From Utricularia gibba (Eukaryota; Streptophyta; Magnoliopsida; Lamiales; Lentibulariaceae), in the NCBI GenBank assembly GCA_002189035.1, contig NEEC01000017.1, forward strand, positions 1,240,001 through 1,304,000: a stretch of 64,000 nt of DNA. The letters are read 5' to 3'. Shown piece after piece: positions 34,713 to 47,321 of the stretch. A program made the translations under genes and the position numbers. Position 1 is the stretch's first letter. Every line of letters starts with the position of its first letter. The notes beneath the pieces were generated by a model, which saw nothing but the letters and a program-made list of their open reading frames with translations, had not been told where the DNA came from and searched no databases.

Positions 34713-35895
34713 ATGGTGAACCTTGTTGCAGCTCAGAGGCCACTCCTGCAAGGCCTCATGAACGTCGCCGGCCTCGCGCCCACCGCCGTGGATGTCGGCT
34801 GTGGAACGGTCGTAAATGTTTGGGTTCCTGTTGCGACCCTCAAAGGGTCTAGTCGGCCAGTGAAGCCTGTGGTGGTCTTAGTGCACGGGTTTGCTGCAGA
34901 GGGTATTGTAACATGGCAGTTTCAAGTTGCTTCCTTGACAAAGAAATACAGCGTTTACATACCGGACCTCCTCTTCTTCGGAGGCTCGACTACCAACAGC
35001 CCCGACCGGTCGCCGGAGTTCCAGGCCGAGTGTCTAGTGAAGGCCATGAATAAGCTTGGGATTGACAAGTGTGTGTTGGTGGGATTCAGCTACGGTGGCA
35101 TGGTGGCTTTTGAGATGGCGCGGCGGTGGCCGGCGTCGGTGGAGGCGTTGGTGATTTCTGGGTCGGTTTTGTCGATTACAGATTCGATGATGGCGAACAT
35201 GGTCGATGAGACGGGAGCTGCATCCTCGTCGGAGCTTCTACTTCCGAGCAACGTCGATGGTCTTAAGGCCCTTCTCAAGGTTGCCATGCACAAGAAGCTT
35301 TGGTTCCCCAATAGGCTCTACAAGGACTTTTTGGAGGTAATCAAAAGAAGCATTACTTGCCAATTTTTCACACTGATGCTGTCATAATATCTATGAAAAC
35401 TGATCTCAAAAGTGTGTTTTGGTAATCGAAAGGTGATGTTCAACAACAGAAAGGAAAGGGAACAACTCCTTGAAGCTTTGGATAGTACACAAAAACATAC
35501 CATCATCCCAAGCTTTCCACAGGTAGAACTCTAAAGAGATCCTACTCTATTGAACACTTGTGGTTCTTTTGGTACTTACTTTTTCTTGTAGAGGATACAC
35601 TTACTGTGGGGTGAGAATGATAGGATTTTCAGCCTGCAACTTGCTCAAAACATGAAGAGGTAAGACCTTGAATTCCCTCCATTAAATGACTCACTTTGAG
35701 GTAGCTTGTTTCAGTTCCTACATCATGTGAGTGGAGTCGATGCCGCATCTTTGATAACCGCGTTGTTGCAGGGAGCTAGGAGAGAAAGTAACCCTTGAAA
35801 GCATTAGAAAAGCAGGGCATTTGGTGCATTTGGAGAGGCCATGTGTTTACAACAGATGCCTGAAAAGTTTTCTTGCTTCTGTGTATGAACCTTAG
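34713..35895 (+). CDS. Alpha/beta-fold hydrolase
   Basis: Soluble plant alpha/beta hydrolase of about 310 residues. Exons: 34713-35336, 35433-35522, 35592-35659, 35772-35895. Seen: oxyanion-hole region VVLVHGFAAEG, WQFQVASLTKKYSVYIPDLL, FFGGSTT, the nucleophile elbow VGFSYGGMVAFEMA (Ser in GFSYGG), cap region, RIHLLWGENDRIFSL with the acid, and the catalytic His in KAGHLVHLERP. The full triad is present. The substrate is unknown; the family includes esterases, epoxide hydrolases and monoacylglycerol lipases. The ATG at 34713 (MVNLVAAQRP) is preferred over an upstream in-frame ATG because family members start near there. It ends 175 bases from the converging aminopeptidase gene. Confidence 0.9.
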
Positions 35896-36069
35896 CCATC
35901 ATTTCTGGGGTAAGCAAAGATGTGTGTCCATTGGAATACTGTCCGATTGAAAAACAGGGATCTTTCAATTTTTCTCTCATCCAAATCACATCCAGTATTC
36001 TATGATGGCATACAACTTATTCATTCATGAGCCAGAGTCACAGAAAGTGGTTAACAAATGAGACCATAA

Positions 36070-39000
36070 TCAAGCAGCAATTGGCTCAGTGGCCTTGTTG
36101 AGCCATTCCTGCTCTGAATCATTTAGATAAGGAGCAAGGATATCCCTGCATCTTGCATGGTAGTTGTTCAGCCACTCAATCTCCTCCCTCGCAAGCAGCT
36201 GCACATCAATCATCTTGTTCTGATATGGGCCTGATCCATTATCCAAATTCAACATCAGTCTTTGTTTTCAAGTTTCATTTTTATGGGAAAAGTCTAACAC
36301 TGATCTGTTTTGTCCCTAATTCCTTCGCTTATAAAGAATAAACAAGCCGAACAGACATCTATTAATGTCTCATCATCAACCAATAGTAAAGAAAGATAAA
36401 GGTGAAGAAGACATTACCCAAGTTATATTCTCGAACATTAAATATCCCTTGCCACCAAAATTGAACTTTGTATCGGATTCCTTCACAACAAGCACATTCT
36501 CTAATCTGATGCCAAAGTTTCCATCCTCATAATAACCCGGTTCTGCCAAACAACACTAATCAAATCATTGCATAGAGACATAATGATGCATGTTTTATCA
36601 CATCTTTGACCACTTCATGAAATTGGTGCCAAATTGCACTACGCGAATCATTGAGGAAAATAGTAGAAATTAGACAAGAATGGCTAGATTACCATCGGTG
36701 ATAGTCATTGATGGTTTTAGAGGAACATCTCGAGCAGCTGGTCTGAAGCTGATTTGTTGAGGCCCTACAAAGTGTGGAAAAGAATCAGTTAAGCGGATCT
36801 ACAAAGGAAACAAAATGTGCAGTTTTTTTAAAACTAGGGAGTTAATGAAAATAGCATTATCAACATAATATTACCTTCATGAACATTTAGATAAGACCCG
36901 ACCCCATGACCGGTTCCGTGCCTGTAGTCAAGACCATCCTTCCATAAAGAAACTCGTGCAAGAACATCAAGAACATGCCCTGCGAAATAGAATTATGCCG
37001 GTGAATTTCACATAGCGGAGAGTATTAGAGAATAAGTCTTTACCAGTTGTTCCATTTGGAAATCTAGCATTTCCCAAACCAATATGGCCTTTGAGAACCT
37101 GTAATTTAATTTCAGATGGTAATTTCTGATCAGAAAAGAAAATACAGGAGGACAAAGAAAAATTAATCCCAGATGATGAAATGCTTTCATTGCCCAAATT
37201 CTGGATAATTCAACACAATTATAAAGTGAATATAAAACACAACATACCGAAGTGTAACATGTTTTCTCATGTGAAGTGGGTTTTCCAAAATGCACTGTCC
37301 TCGTGATGTCAGTTGTTCCATCTAAATACTTTAGGAGTGATGCCAAAAATCAACTAAGGAATGGCATAAAGGTATAAAACCAAAAAGGTAGATATGGGTC
37401 TCACCTGAGCTCCTGAATCAAACAAATAAATGCTATTTGGATCCAGTTCGGCACAAGTCTCCTCCTCTGGACAATAATGTATTACTGCACCATTTGGACC
37501 TACTGATGAAATAGTAGGAAAGCTCAAACCCCTGAAATGCTGTTAACAGAGCACCAGTAATCACAACTCAAAGCAAAACAATCTGCTGAAATCAGCATTA
37601 CAAGTATGTATGGAATGAAATATTGCACCACAATGAAGATGACAAGCTTGCTCCTAGAGATTTAAAACGTTACCTGTTTTGAAGCACGAAATTTCTCTAA
37701 TGTGCTACTGACGGACACTTCTGTAAGTTTTGTGCTTGCCCTGCAATATCGTGGAAAGATGAAACATAAGAAACAGGCAGAGAGAATAATGACTATCCAT
37801 TGGAAACCTGAAAATGGTTAGTTTACAAATAGCTGATCCTCAGCAAACCATTCCTGCAGGGTTAGATTAATATAGAGACCTTCCTGGTCAAGATTAACCA
37901 AGATGTGGAGTAAATTCCATATCACAGTCACTCACATAATCAATGACTGACTATAAACACAGGTTGTAGCCAAGTGAGTTTGATCAGACGAATTTATTTA
38001 TCCCAAAAAGAATCAAGGCAAAAATCAAGAGAGGCTGTAAATGAAATCCATGATACTTATAGATGAACCTTAAATATGGCAAACCCAAAAACATTACTGG
38101 AGAAAACTTACTCACGGGTCTTCTTGGAAGCAGCCTCAGCTTCCAGAAAGTAACCCGAAGCTCCATAAATCTCCTTCATCTGAGGTATATAGTGGTGAGA
38201 AAAATAGGAGCATCAAAGGACACACATTTACTAGAGACTAGATTACAAGATGCGAGTGTGCATTTTACAAATGAACTATGGACCCAGATTCAGGGTATCA
38301 AACTTGACTATCATGTCCTTGAAAAAGGAAGAATGATCGTACTCAAAGAAAAGCATTAGGTTTTCCTACAGTGAATAATCGAGAAAATGCTCCACTGTAA
38401 TCTGTTTACCTGATGATCCAGCCATACAAGATACTGTACAACAGCTGCCCCATCACGAACATGAGCATTTTTCAGTCCTTCTATCTCTACGGATTCTGAA
38501 AAAAAAAGTAAAGAGAGATTTTGATCTTGAAGATACACAAGCAAATACAAATGATTGCACACATCCAACATATATGACAGATTTTAGAAAAGAATGGAAG
38601 CATAGACACCAAAGATCATAGAAAAAAAAAATGATACAACCCAGATACCCTTGATGCAGGATATGGCTCAATTCAGAGAAATAACAGAGGCCAAAAAAAC
38701 AAAAGAGAAAACAAGGCACCTTTAGAGATTTTGAAAGGGCCAAGGGAGATGGCTGCAGGAGAACCTTATCCCCGATCAATTTAGAGTACAAAGAAAAGAC
38801 ACATGTACCAGGATCAACCCAGATAAGGTCATTTATCCCGTCCTCGGTCAGCCTATCATCTATCACAGATGCCTTTTTAGAGTGATCAGTGCCATTCGTT
38901 ATATCACATGGAATTTCCTTGCCAGAACTGGTGGAGGTGAGTTGTCCAGATGCAAGCAAGATTACATCAGAGCTCACATCAGCATAATCCCGCAAAGTAA

Positions 39001-40498
39001 TACCGTTTTCCTCCAAATACGAGCTAACCTGCAAATTAAAATAGTTTGAGATATCGAAATCTAAACATAAAAAGAAAACTTGTGATATCATGGGTGACAA
39101 TCTAACCTCGGAAGACACCTTTCTCTTGTCCACATAAAAGAAAGCTGAATTCAATGTCACAATAGCATACCCATGAACAACAGGACAATAGGAGACATCA
39201 GAGCCACGAACATTGTAAAGCCAAGCAACCTGAAATGGTAGTTACGTCATAATCCAAAAGGAATCACAAGCATGAAATGCAGCAGAAGAGATGCATAGTG
39301 TCAGTCTAATGAGGCATAATATGATGCTTACCTCATCCAATGCAGTAACTATGATACCACGGGTTTTCTCCTTAAGAAGCTGTTCCCTGAGATTCTTTAA
39401 TTTATCTCCTACAGAGCGCCCGGAAAACTCAAGAGGATGCACAACTACAGGATTTGTTTCTGCTGGTGGTCTACTCGTCCAAACTTCATCTACGAGGTTT
39501 TTAGAAGTCTCAATCAACCTCTGCTGCTTCTTAGAAAAGGCAGAGATCCATTTCTGTGCAGTGTCAACAGATATGCACCAAGGATCAACCCCAACAGCAG
39601 CACCATTTGGCAGATTCTGGTGCAAAAAAAAAACCAAACTCGGTATTCCAATCCACGTGAAGGGTAATGCATGCTCGACATAAGGAAACCAACGTATTTA
39701 CTTCTTAAATCTTCCAAATCATCACTATGAATGTGAACCAGAACGTAAAGATAACCTAATTGTAAAGAAAAAAGAGCAGATGACTAACATCAGACAACCA
39801 GACGTCAACTGCAGGGTCCTCTCCTATTCGCATAAGCTTCCATTGCTTTCCAAGCTGTTTTTCTGCCTGCAGGAAATACCGCCCGTCGGTCCAAAGTAAT
39901 GCCTTGTTTTCCGTTATGAGTGCTAAACCTGCGGCACATCAAATCTTCAGTAAAAATGCACATACTGTTTAAAAGCTGGAATCGTTAAACAGGTTGGGAT
40001 GTATGAAGCTGCCTTTTAGCACAGTGAGCATTTGAGACGAAAGGAAGATTAGGCAGCCTTTCCCATTTGGGATGTTTACGAATCATTCAAATAGAAAATA
40101 TGCATCCATCAAATAGGATCAAGATCAATTATTCCACACTCGAATTTGTACCGTAAGATGCAAAGAATTCCCAAAACCCACACTTTCAAAACATTTCTAA
40201 AAAAGGGCTCAAACTTAGAGAAAACAACAAACCAGCGCTGCCGGTGAACCCCGATACAAATTCTCGCCTCTTGTCCCTCGTAGACACGTATTCACTCTGA
40301 AGAAAACATCAACGATCCCGATGTAAAAATTCCAATGTCCAACACGCAAACAGTCAACAGAACCCACAGAGCCATCATCATTTAACGCATATATCAGCAA
40401 ACCTGATGATAGTCCTCAGAAGGAACGACTAGAGCGTCGAGAGGGGGAGAGTGAGACGACATCAAAGACCTAAGAGCAGCCAAAGTATCTTCCGCCAT
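36070..40498 (-). CDS. APP1: Xaa-Pro aminopeptidase 1 (cytosolic aminopeptidase P)
   Basis: Metalloprotease of the M24B family that removes an N-terminal residue preceding proline. The N-terminus is [20 protein letters not shown]; then exons with [40 protein letters not shown]-like text, [16 protein letters not shown], the [16 protein letters not shown] region, [15 protein letters not shown] and [14 protein letters not shown]. The catalytic domain has [10 protein letters not shown] and [13 protein letters not shown] (metal Asp residues), [19 protein letters not shown] (metal His, minus strand about 36890-36945) and the terminal exon with [20 protein letters not shown]. Many exons in 4.4 kb, consistent with plant APP1. 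No targeting peptide is present, fitting a cytosolic enzyme. All metal ligands that I can see are kept. Confidence 0.93.
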
Positions 40499-41522
40499 GG
40501 ATTACCAGCTTCACTTGCAGAGTTTGTGCAGTTATCTTCCACGATGAGCAACCGGAGATATAATGCCGCCGATGACGTGTTTTCTACTACGGAATTTCTG
40601 TGCACACCCTTTCGCGGGCCCACATTTTGACTAAACTGGGCCATCATTGAACAGTAACACGTTTAATTATTCAAAAATTCAACGGAATAATTAAACAAAA
40701 ATCTACAATGATTAAATTGGGTATAATGACCAAATCTTGTACCATGCCTTTTTCCCGAGCATGGCAGTGGATTCGTTGTGAATGCAAAATAAAGATGGAA
40801 AAAACATAAAATTATAAAGATTGAATATGCGAAGTACAATATCATGTAAAATGGACATAGATTGTTATAATGACTAAATTTTAATTTATGAAACATAATT
40901 AGTTTCTAAAATTTCATAAACTAATCCATTATTCAACCGTTAGGCCCAATTGCTATAATTAATGCTAGTTTATTCTTCTTGATTCTAAGGCACATTGTAT
41001 CTTATTTAAAATATAAATTATATATTTTAAAATAAAATTTGTGAATGTAGAAACTTTTTTGTAGTTTTAAATTCTCTAAATAAATTTAAAAGAAAAACAT
41101 TTTCCCTCTATTTTACCTTAAACAAGTAATTTTAATTTTTTTTATTAAAGATTTTTCTAAATAAAATATCTGTAAAACTATCTTTAAACCATCTGCGAAG
41201 CAATTGGCTTATGATTTCCTCATTATTTTATTTTATATTTTTATTCAATTTTACTTCTTATTATCATAATATTTTTATTAATGTTTTTAGTCATCCAGAA
41301 ATGCCATTTTTTATTTTAAGTAAAGATACATGAGAAAGCTATTTATTATTATTTTGAATAAAAATAGTAAAGAAAATAAATATGCACCTCAACTGTGCGT
41401 CTGTCTTATTCTTCTTCTCATGTTTGTGATACAAGGAGGAGGATGCTTGAGTCCAACAGCGCACAGAGAAGCCAGTCTCAGGTTTTGATACAACAACAAA
41501 GGGAAGCTCACAGAGATCACAT
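40499..41522. other. Spacer between APP1 and the HER2-like gene
   Basis: About 150 bases of APP1 leader and promoter, then AT-rich sequence (40660-41390), then the 3' flank of the dehydrogenase gene. I see no gene or clear repeat. Confidence 0.5.
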
Positions 41523-43947
41523 TCACATGATCTCAACAAGCGCGCGCCCCACAATCTTTCCCTTGTCGAGCTCTGCATATGCATCAGCTGCTTCCTCAAT
41601 CTTGTATGTTCTTGACACGGCTGACTTCAGATCAAATATGCCTTTCTCTGCTAGCTTAACCAGTTTCGGGAGATCCTGCCTTGCTCGGCCTCCGTATGAA
41701 CCGATGACTTTGATCTGTACCATGAACCAGATACAGGGATGATGATGGATCATGAGTGGATTCAGAGGAGGAGAAGGAGGGTGACCTGTCTGCGGACCAA
41801 ATGGTTGATGTCTACCTCTCCTTTAGCACCAGAGAGTGTGAGGCCGATCATCACGGCTTTGCCACCGTCGCGGACGCTTTGTACGCACTGCGAAAATGTT
41901 TGTGATCTTCCTAATGCTTCAACGGCAATATCTACTCCTCTTCCTCCAGTGATTTCCTGTCAAATGTTATTATGCAAGTTTGTAGAAGATAATCTCGTGT
42001 TTGAAACAGAGGTATGGTAACTCGATGACTGATCCTATGAGTTGAAGTGCTTTGTTTATAAAGGAAAGAAGAAAGGGAATGTGCAGCCTGATCTTTATAT
42101 CAGGATCTTCAAAAGGTTTTTTTAACCGCATAAGATCATATTAGCCAAGGACTGTGCAAGCATGCCGTGAAGTTAAACAGCGAAAGATAACTCTGGCTTT
42201 AATTCTATGAAGATAAACACGACCGTAAGCAAAATGCAACCATGTACATACCCTGATCTTTGCAACAGCATCTTCATTTCTTGCATTTACAGTGGCAGTA
42301 GCTCCAAGGATCTTTGCTTTCTCAAGTTTCTCATCCTGAACATCCACTGCTATGATTTCCGAAGCCCCAAATGCCCTAGCTATCTGCACACAACTGGAAG
42401 GGCTTTAGAGAATAAAAAAACATGCAAATAAAAGACAATGGCAATCAATGCACTAGTAGAAAAGTGAAAACTTGAAAAAGTGTGACTCAATTGGAGAGTT
42501 AAAAAAAACAAAATCAAAATTAAAACTCATGGGGTCATTCATCATTATATGAGTGAGATAACAAAGGAAGGCAGAAAAAAAATTCAGAACTCCTACACCT
42601 TCATCATCACCGGTTAATACCTTGATCCTACACCTCCAATGCCAATCACAGCAATGGTATCACCCGGACGGACCTCTGCAGCATGAGCCATGGCCCCATA
42701 TGCTGTAAAAACAGCGCATCCTAAGATAGCAGATTCGTTGTATGGCAAGGAGTCTGGTAAATTAGTTAGTCCGTGTGCTGGTACTACACAGTACTCGGCA
42801 AGACCACCCATACTGTACATATACACTGGCTTGCCTGCAAAACCAGAAATGGTGAACAATGAAGGATATAGTGGCAGGTGTTAAATGCATAACAGAGAAC
42901 ATCGGGATCTTATTATAGACGCATTGCTCATTACCACTACTTCGCAGAAATAGCCTCGTTTCCCCGTCATAAAGGGTTCCCTTTGCTCTGTTATAGGCGA
43001 AGAAGGATTCACACAAGTCATCTTGGCCCTGTTTTTATCAGAAGAAATAAAGAGAGGAGTACAAAGTTTTCAGCCCAGATTCAGATTAAAGTTAGACGAG
43101 CATGAACGATTCAAAGATCATGCATTCTTACCCTTGAACAGAAGAAACAGCTCCCACAAGGCATTATAAAAGCCCCGACAACTTGAGATCCAATTGGAAA
43201 TCTGAAATCCATCAAACAATATTCTCGAATCATGTAAAGTTACAACAAAAAGAAAGGTTTTTAATAATCTACATACCTTTCGATGATCTTAGTATCAGAA
43301 AGTGGACCGTGTTCTACCACTTCGCCGGTTATCTCATGCCCAATAACGCAAGGGCTGGCAAATGGAAGCTCCCCTTTGATCACATGCAGATCCGAGTGGC
43401 ACACTCCACAAGCTAGAGAACCATTACTCAAAATAATAGAATTATCATCTTTCGACAAAGAAGTATAAGGTCTACAGATCCAAGAGCATAGACAAAATCA
43501 AATCTTGATTTCAGCTTATCAATGAAAAATGGATCGTTCACCATTCAAAATTCAACACCTTCACCCGCCCACATTATGCTTCAATCGATAAATTCTCAAT
43601 GTTCAAACGCCACAGACTAGAATCAAAACCGCAAAGTTACCCTTTGTTCTAATGAGAACTTCGTTCACTTTAGGCCGCGGAATATGAATCTCTTCCAACA
43701 CTAGAGGTTTATTAGGTTCCCAGAAAACCGCTGCACGCATGTAGGAAGCTCCACTGCTGACATGGTACGCCGCCGGCGACAAGATCGTCGATTTTCCTTC
43801 ACCGCTTGTGCTCGAAAACCATCTCCGAAGAACAGAGCAGCTGGATGAACGAGAGAGGAGTGAATTTTGTGATGAGCACGCTGTAAATCTAAGATGGGCG
43901 TCGGCGATTGCCCGCCGGAGCAGTATGCAATTCCGGTGAGATGCCAT
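41523..43947 (-). CDS. Zinc-type alcohol dehydrogenase-like protein (HER2-like, At5g63620 type)
   Basis: Medium-chain GroES-like oxidoreductase; the Arabidopsis counterpart HER2 acts in the (E)-2-hexenal response. The N-terminus ([20 protein letters not shown] to WFSST) is Arg/Ser-rich and fits mitochondrial targeting. Then [32 protein letters not shown] (catalytic zinc Cys), [15 protein letters not shown] (zinc His), [20 protein letters not shown] (four structural zinc Cys), [20 protein letters not shown] (dinucleotide loop), [20 protein letters not shown] (Asp favours NAD), [28 protein letters not shown] and GRALVEIM at the end. Exons join by GT-AG where checked. The gene is divergent from the maturase gene, start codons about 400 bases apart. 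Confidence 0.9.
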
Positions 43948-44347
43948 ACTCGTCTCTGTCTACAGTCTGAATTTCCAGGCGAGCACTGAACCATCCGATG
44001 TGGAAATCAGTAGTTATCTCCTGTTGGATTCCACATCGGAAAATACTGAATTTATTCCTCTAAATAATAAATGGGTTTGAAATGTTTGGGCCTTGGCCCG
44101 AATCGGATGATGCGATATCTGGCCCAATAAAGGCGCCGAGACTGGTCTCGGTTGCAGGCTGGGACGCTCAGCATAGAAATGGTGCTTGCCGCTCGAATGA
44201 GGAGTTCAGTAGAGAAATCGCCAAAAACCCAGTTTCTAAACCCTAAGCTGCTGAATCTGCGCAAGTTTCGGCCTTCGTTGATCGGAAATTAAGTTTCTCC
44301 TTTTTATGATTTTGTGTTTTCCGCAACCGGTGTAGAGTTGCGTTTAG
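43948..44347. promoter_or_regulatory. Probable shared (bidirectional) promoter region
   Basis: A 400-bp gap separates the divergent start codons of the HER2-like gene (43947, -) and the maturase gene (44348, +). It contains a perfect 12-bp inverted repeat TCCGATGTGGAA (43994-44005) and TTCCACATCGGA (44029-44040), with a 23-base loop. This word is also common at ends of plant LTR elements. Confidence 0.5.
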
Positions 44348-46524
44348 ATGCTTCGAACTGTTCCGGTGCTGAGAGTACTCAGTGGCACTGCCATTCATCG
44401 CTTGAACCGCACAGAGGTATTAGTCAAACACTTCTATAGTAGTAGAAATGGGTTGTTTTCTTTTAGAGCATATTTGTATGGGACGTATACATTTGTTAGA
44501 CAAAATGCTGATCCTGATAATCCAGCCACCTTGATGAAGGGGATGGTATTTCTGTTTGCTCCGAAATGTGGATTGAGAATTTCCGGGAGCCCGATAGAAC
44601 TGTAAACAATCTGACCAATTACTTGAGAAGATTTGAGTTGTGGGTGTTGGCGTACCAGAAGGTATGCACTGATGAGACGGGTTCGTACACTCCTCGGAGC
44701 TCGATTACACGGGCAGAATTGGATGATTTGTTGGCCCTTAGAAATTCAGTTCTTGATTGTCGATTTAAGTGGGGAGCAAGGTTAGAGTTTTTCATTAAAT
44801 CGCCAAGGGACAAAACGGATTATGCTTCCTTGTCTAAGAGAAAAATTAAGGCAATTTTGACAACCACACAGCCCACGCCTTTCCAGGATAGGATTGTTCA
44901 GGAGGTACTACTTATGATTTTGGAGCCTATATTTGAGTCAAGGTTCTCACAGAAGTCATATGCTTATAGGCCTGGGAGGAATGCTCACACGGTGCTAAGG
45001 GTTATCAGGAGGAGTTTTGCGGGCTACCTGTGGTATATAAAGGGAGATTTGAGTACACTGTTGGATGGGATGAAGGTGGGAATGGTGATCGGTGCTCTTA
45101 TGAGGGATGTTAGAGATAAGATGGTGGTTGATTTGATTAAGGCAGCATTAACGACACCAGTTATTAAGTCTCGTGTGGAGGATGGTGAGAAGAAGAAGAA
45201 GAAGAAAAGGAAGTATCAAAAGAAGAGAGTTCTTAAAGAGGATGAGCCAAAGCCAGATCCATATTGGTTGGAGACCTTTTTTGGTTTTGCACCAGAAGAG
45301 GCTGAGTTGCTTCCTTCATGGGGTCATTGCGGAGTTTTGAGTCCCCTTCTGGCTAACATATGCTTTGATGAACTGGACCGCTGGATGGAGGAAAAAATCA
45401 AGGAATTCTACAAGCCATCCACCAATGATGTCATATGGAACTGCCCTGATGGAGAGGGCGAGCAAGGGAATACGTCATGGCCTGAGTTTGTACCAACTAG
45501 TGGCCCGGACAAGACAAGGAAGATTGATTATATTCGGTATGGCGGTCATATTTTAATCGGAGTCAGAGGGCCAAGAGCTGATGCAGCAACCTTGAGAAAG
45601 CAGTTAATTGAGTTCTGCGACCAGAAGTACATGCTGAAACTCGACAATGAGAACTTGCCCATTGAACACATTACTAAAGGAATCATGTTTCTGGACCATG
45701 TGTTATGTCGGAGAGTTGTGTACCCAACTCTGAGGTATACAGCTACTGGGGGAAAGATAATAAGTGAAAAGGGTGTTGGGACTCTACTGTCTGTCACAGC
45801 TAGCTTGAAACAGTGTATCAGGCAATTCAGGAAATTGAACTTTCTAAAAGGGGATCGAGATCCAGATCCTCAACCGTGTTTCAGGATGTTCCATGCCACT
45901 CAGGCACACACAAATGCTCAGATGAACAAGTTCTTGTCAACCATTGTCGAGTGGTATCGGTATGCTGACAACAGGAAAAAAATTGTTAATTTTTGTTCAT
46001 ACATTATCAGGGGTTCCCTGGCAAAACTGTATGCTGCAAAGTACAAGCTACGATCCAGGGCCAAGGTTTACAAAATAGGGTCTCGGAATTTGAATCGCCC
46101 TTTGAAGGAAAAGAAAGGGCAGTCACCTGAGTATCACAATTTGTTGAGAATGGGGCTGGCCGAATCAATTGATGGCGTTCAATACACAAGAATGTCTCTT
46201 GTACCTGAAACAGATTATTCTCCGTTCCCAGCTGGCTGGAGGCCTGACCACGAAAAAGCTCTGCTTGAATATATAAAGCTTGATGACTCAAAAACTCTTG
46301 AGGACCAACGTGACTGCCTTAAAGAACAAGGCCTGATTTCTCCTCAAGATTACATCTCAATGTTGGTTTGGAATTACAAAAGAAATAGTGTTACATTAAA
46401 TCGCTCCTCCTCAGTATTAGATGATACTCGGACGTTGCTCGGGTCAAATGACAAAAACAATGTTAGAGTATATACAAGTGATGAAGACAAGGAAGAAGGG
46501 GTTCGTGCTATACAATCCTGCTAG
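44348..46524 (+). CDS. nMAT1: Nuclear-encoded group II intron maturase, nMAT1 type, mitochondrial
   Basis: Splicing factor for mitochondrial group II introns, encoded by one exon. The N-terminus MLRTVPVLRVLSGTAIHRLN is a mitochondrial presequence type. The reading frame must shift near 44527-44530 (one extra C in CCACCTT) to continue as LDEGDGISVCSEMWIENFRE. The reverse-transcriptase-like domain (TPFQDRIVQEVLLMILEPIF, FSQKSYAYRPGRNAHTVLRV, YIKGDLSTLLDGM, LPSWGHCGVLSPLLANICFD) and the maturase X domain (IVEWYRYADNRKKIVNFCSY, IIRGSLAKLYAAKYKLRSRA) follow. The catalytic YADD of active reverse transcriptases is replaced by YGGH (DYIRYGGHILIGV), and there is no HNH endonuclease, both fitting nMAT1. 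Length is about 712 residues. The single frame break is most simply a missing C in the sequence. Confidence 0.88.
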
Positions 46525-47321
46525 TCATGTGGTTCTTTTTGGGGGAGTTTTAGTCGACTGCTCTGCAGCCATTGCCAAAGTCCTATCGGGTGGGCAAGCA
46601 TATATTACTAAGATTGCTCTAACCTTCGAATTCGTGATCATGGTTTCAGTTACAGTGGACTTGTGATCATGTTTAGTTTATGAACGTATCTGCATGTGAA
46701 AATCTGCATCTGCAGGCTGATACGTAAAGCCGCTTCTGACCAGTTTATATGCTAGTTTTGATTTTTGATGACTACTTCATGAAGTTCACGAAGCTTGGTT
46801 CCTCGGTGAAGTCCCTAACCTGCTACATGAGTTTTTCGCTCACATGGGTGATGAGAAGCGTAACAGAGGAAAGTTGAAAAAGACACGGACTGTTTCGTAC
46901 TTTTGTAGGAAAAATGTGGGTTTTCAAGAATGCCCACTGCAAAATGGTCTCAGAAATTAGAAACACTCCAAAAAGAGAAAAGAAGCAGGTGAAGAAAAAG
47001 CTACTAGTGAGACTGAAAAGATATAGATGAGCTTTGGAAACTGAATAGCCTTTTTGACTTGTTTTCAGGCTCTGTCTCACTTTTTTTCCCTCCGCACCAC
47101 GCCACCAGAATTACAGAATGAGATGGAGAGTTCACTTTCAAACATAAAAATTTAATTTGGTCTTTCGAAGTTTTCAGCAGTTTATTCTCTCACTACAAGC
47201 TAGCAGGCACCAGTCCATCACATTCTCCTCGAAACTGCCACCCACTTTCTCCACTACTTGCCCTTTGCTGTTATAACCCGCTTTGCTTCTCTAGGTTACA
47301 CATTTTCGAAAGTTCAGGGTG
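46525..47321. other. Spacer between maturase and patellin genes
   Basis: The first ~250 bases are the maturase 3' flank. The last ~200 bases are the patellin promoter and leader. I see nothing else. Confidence 0.5.
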
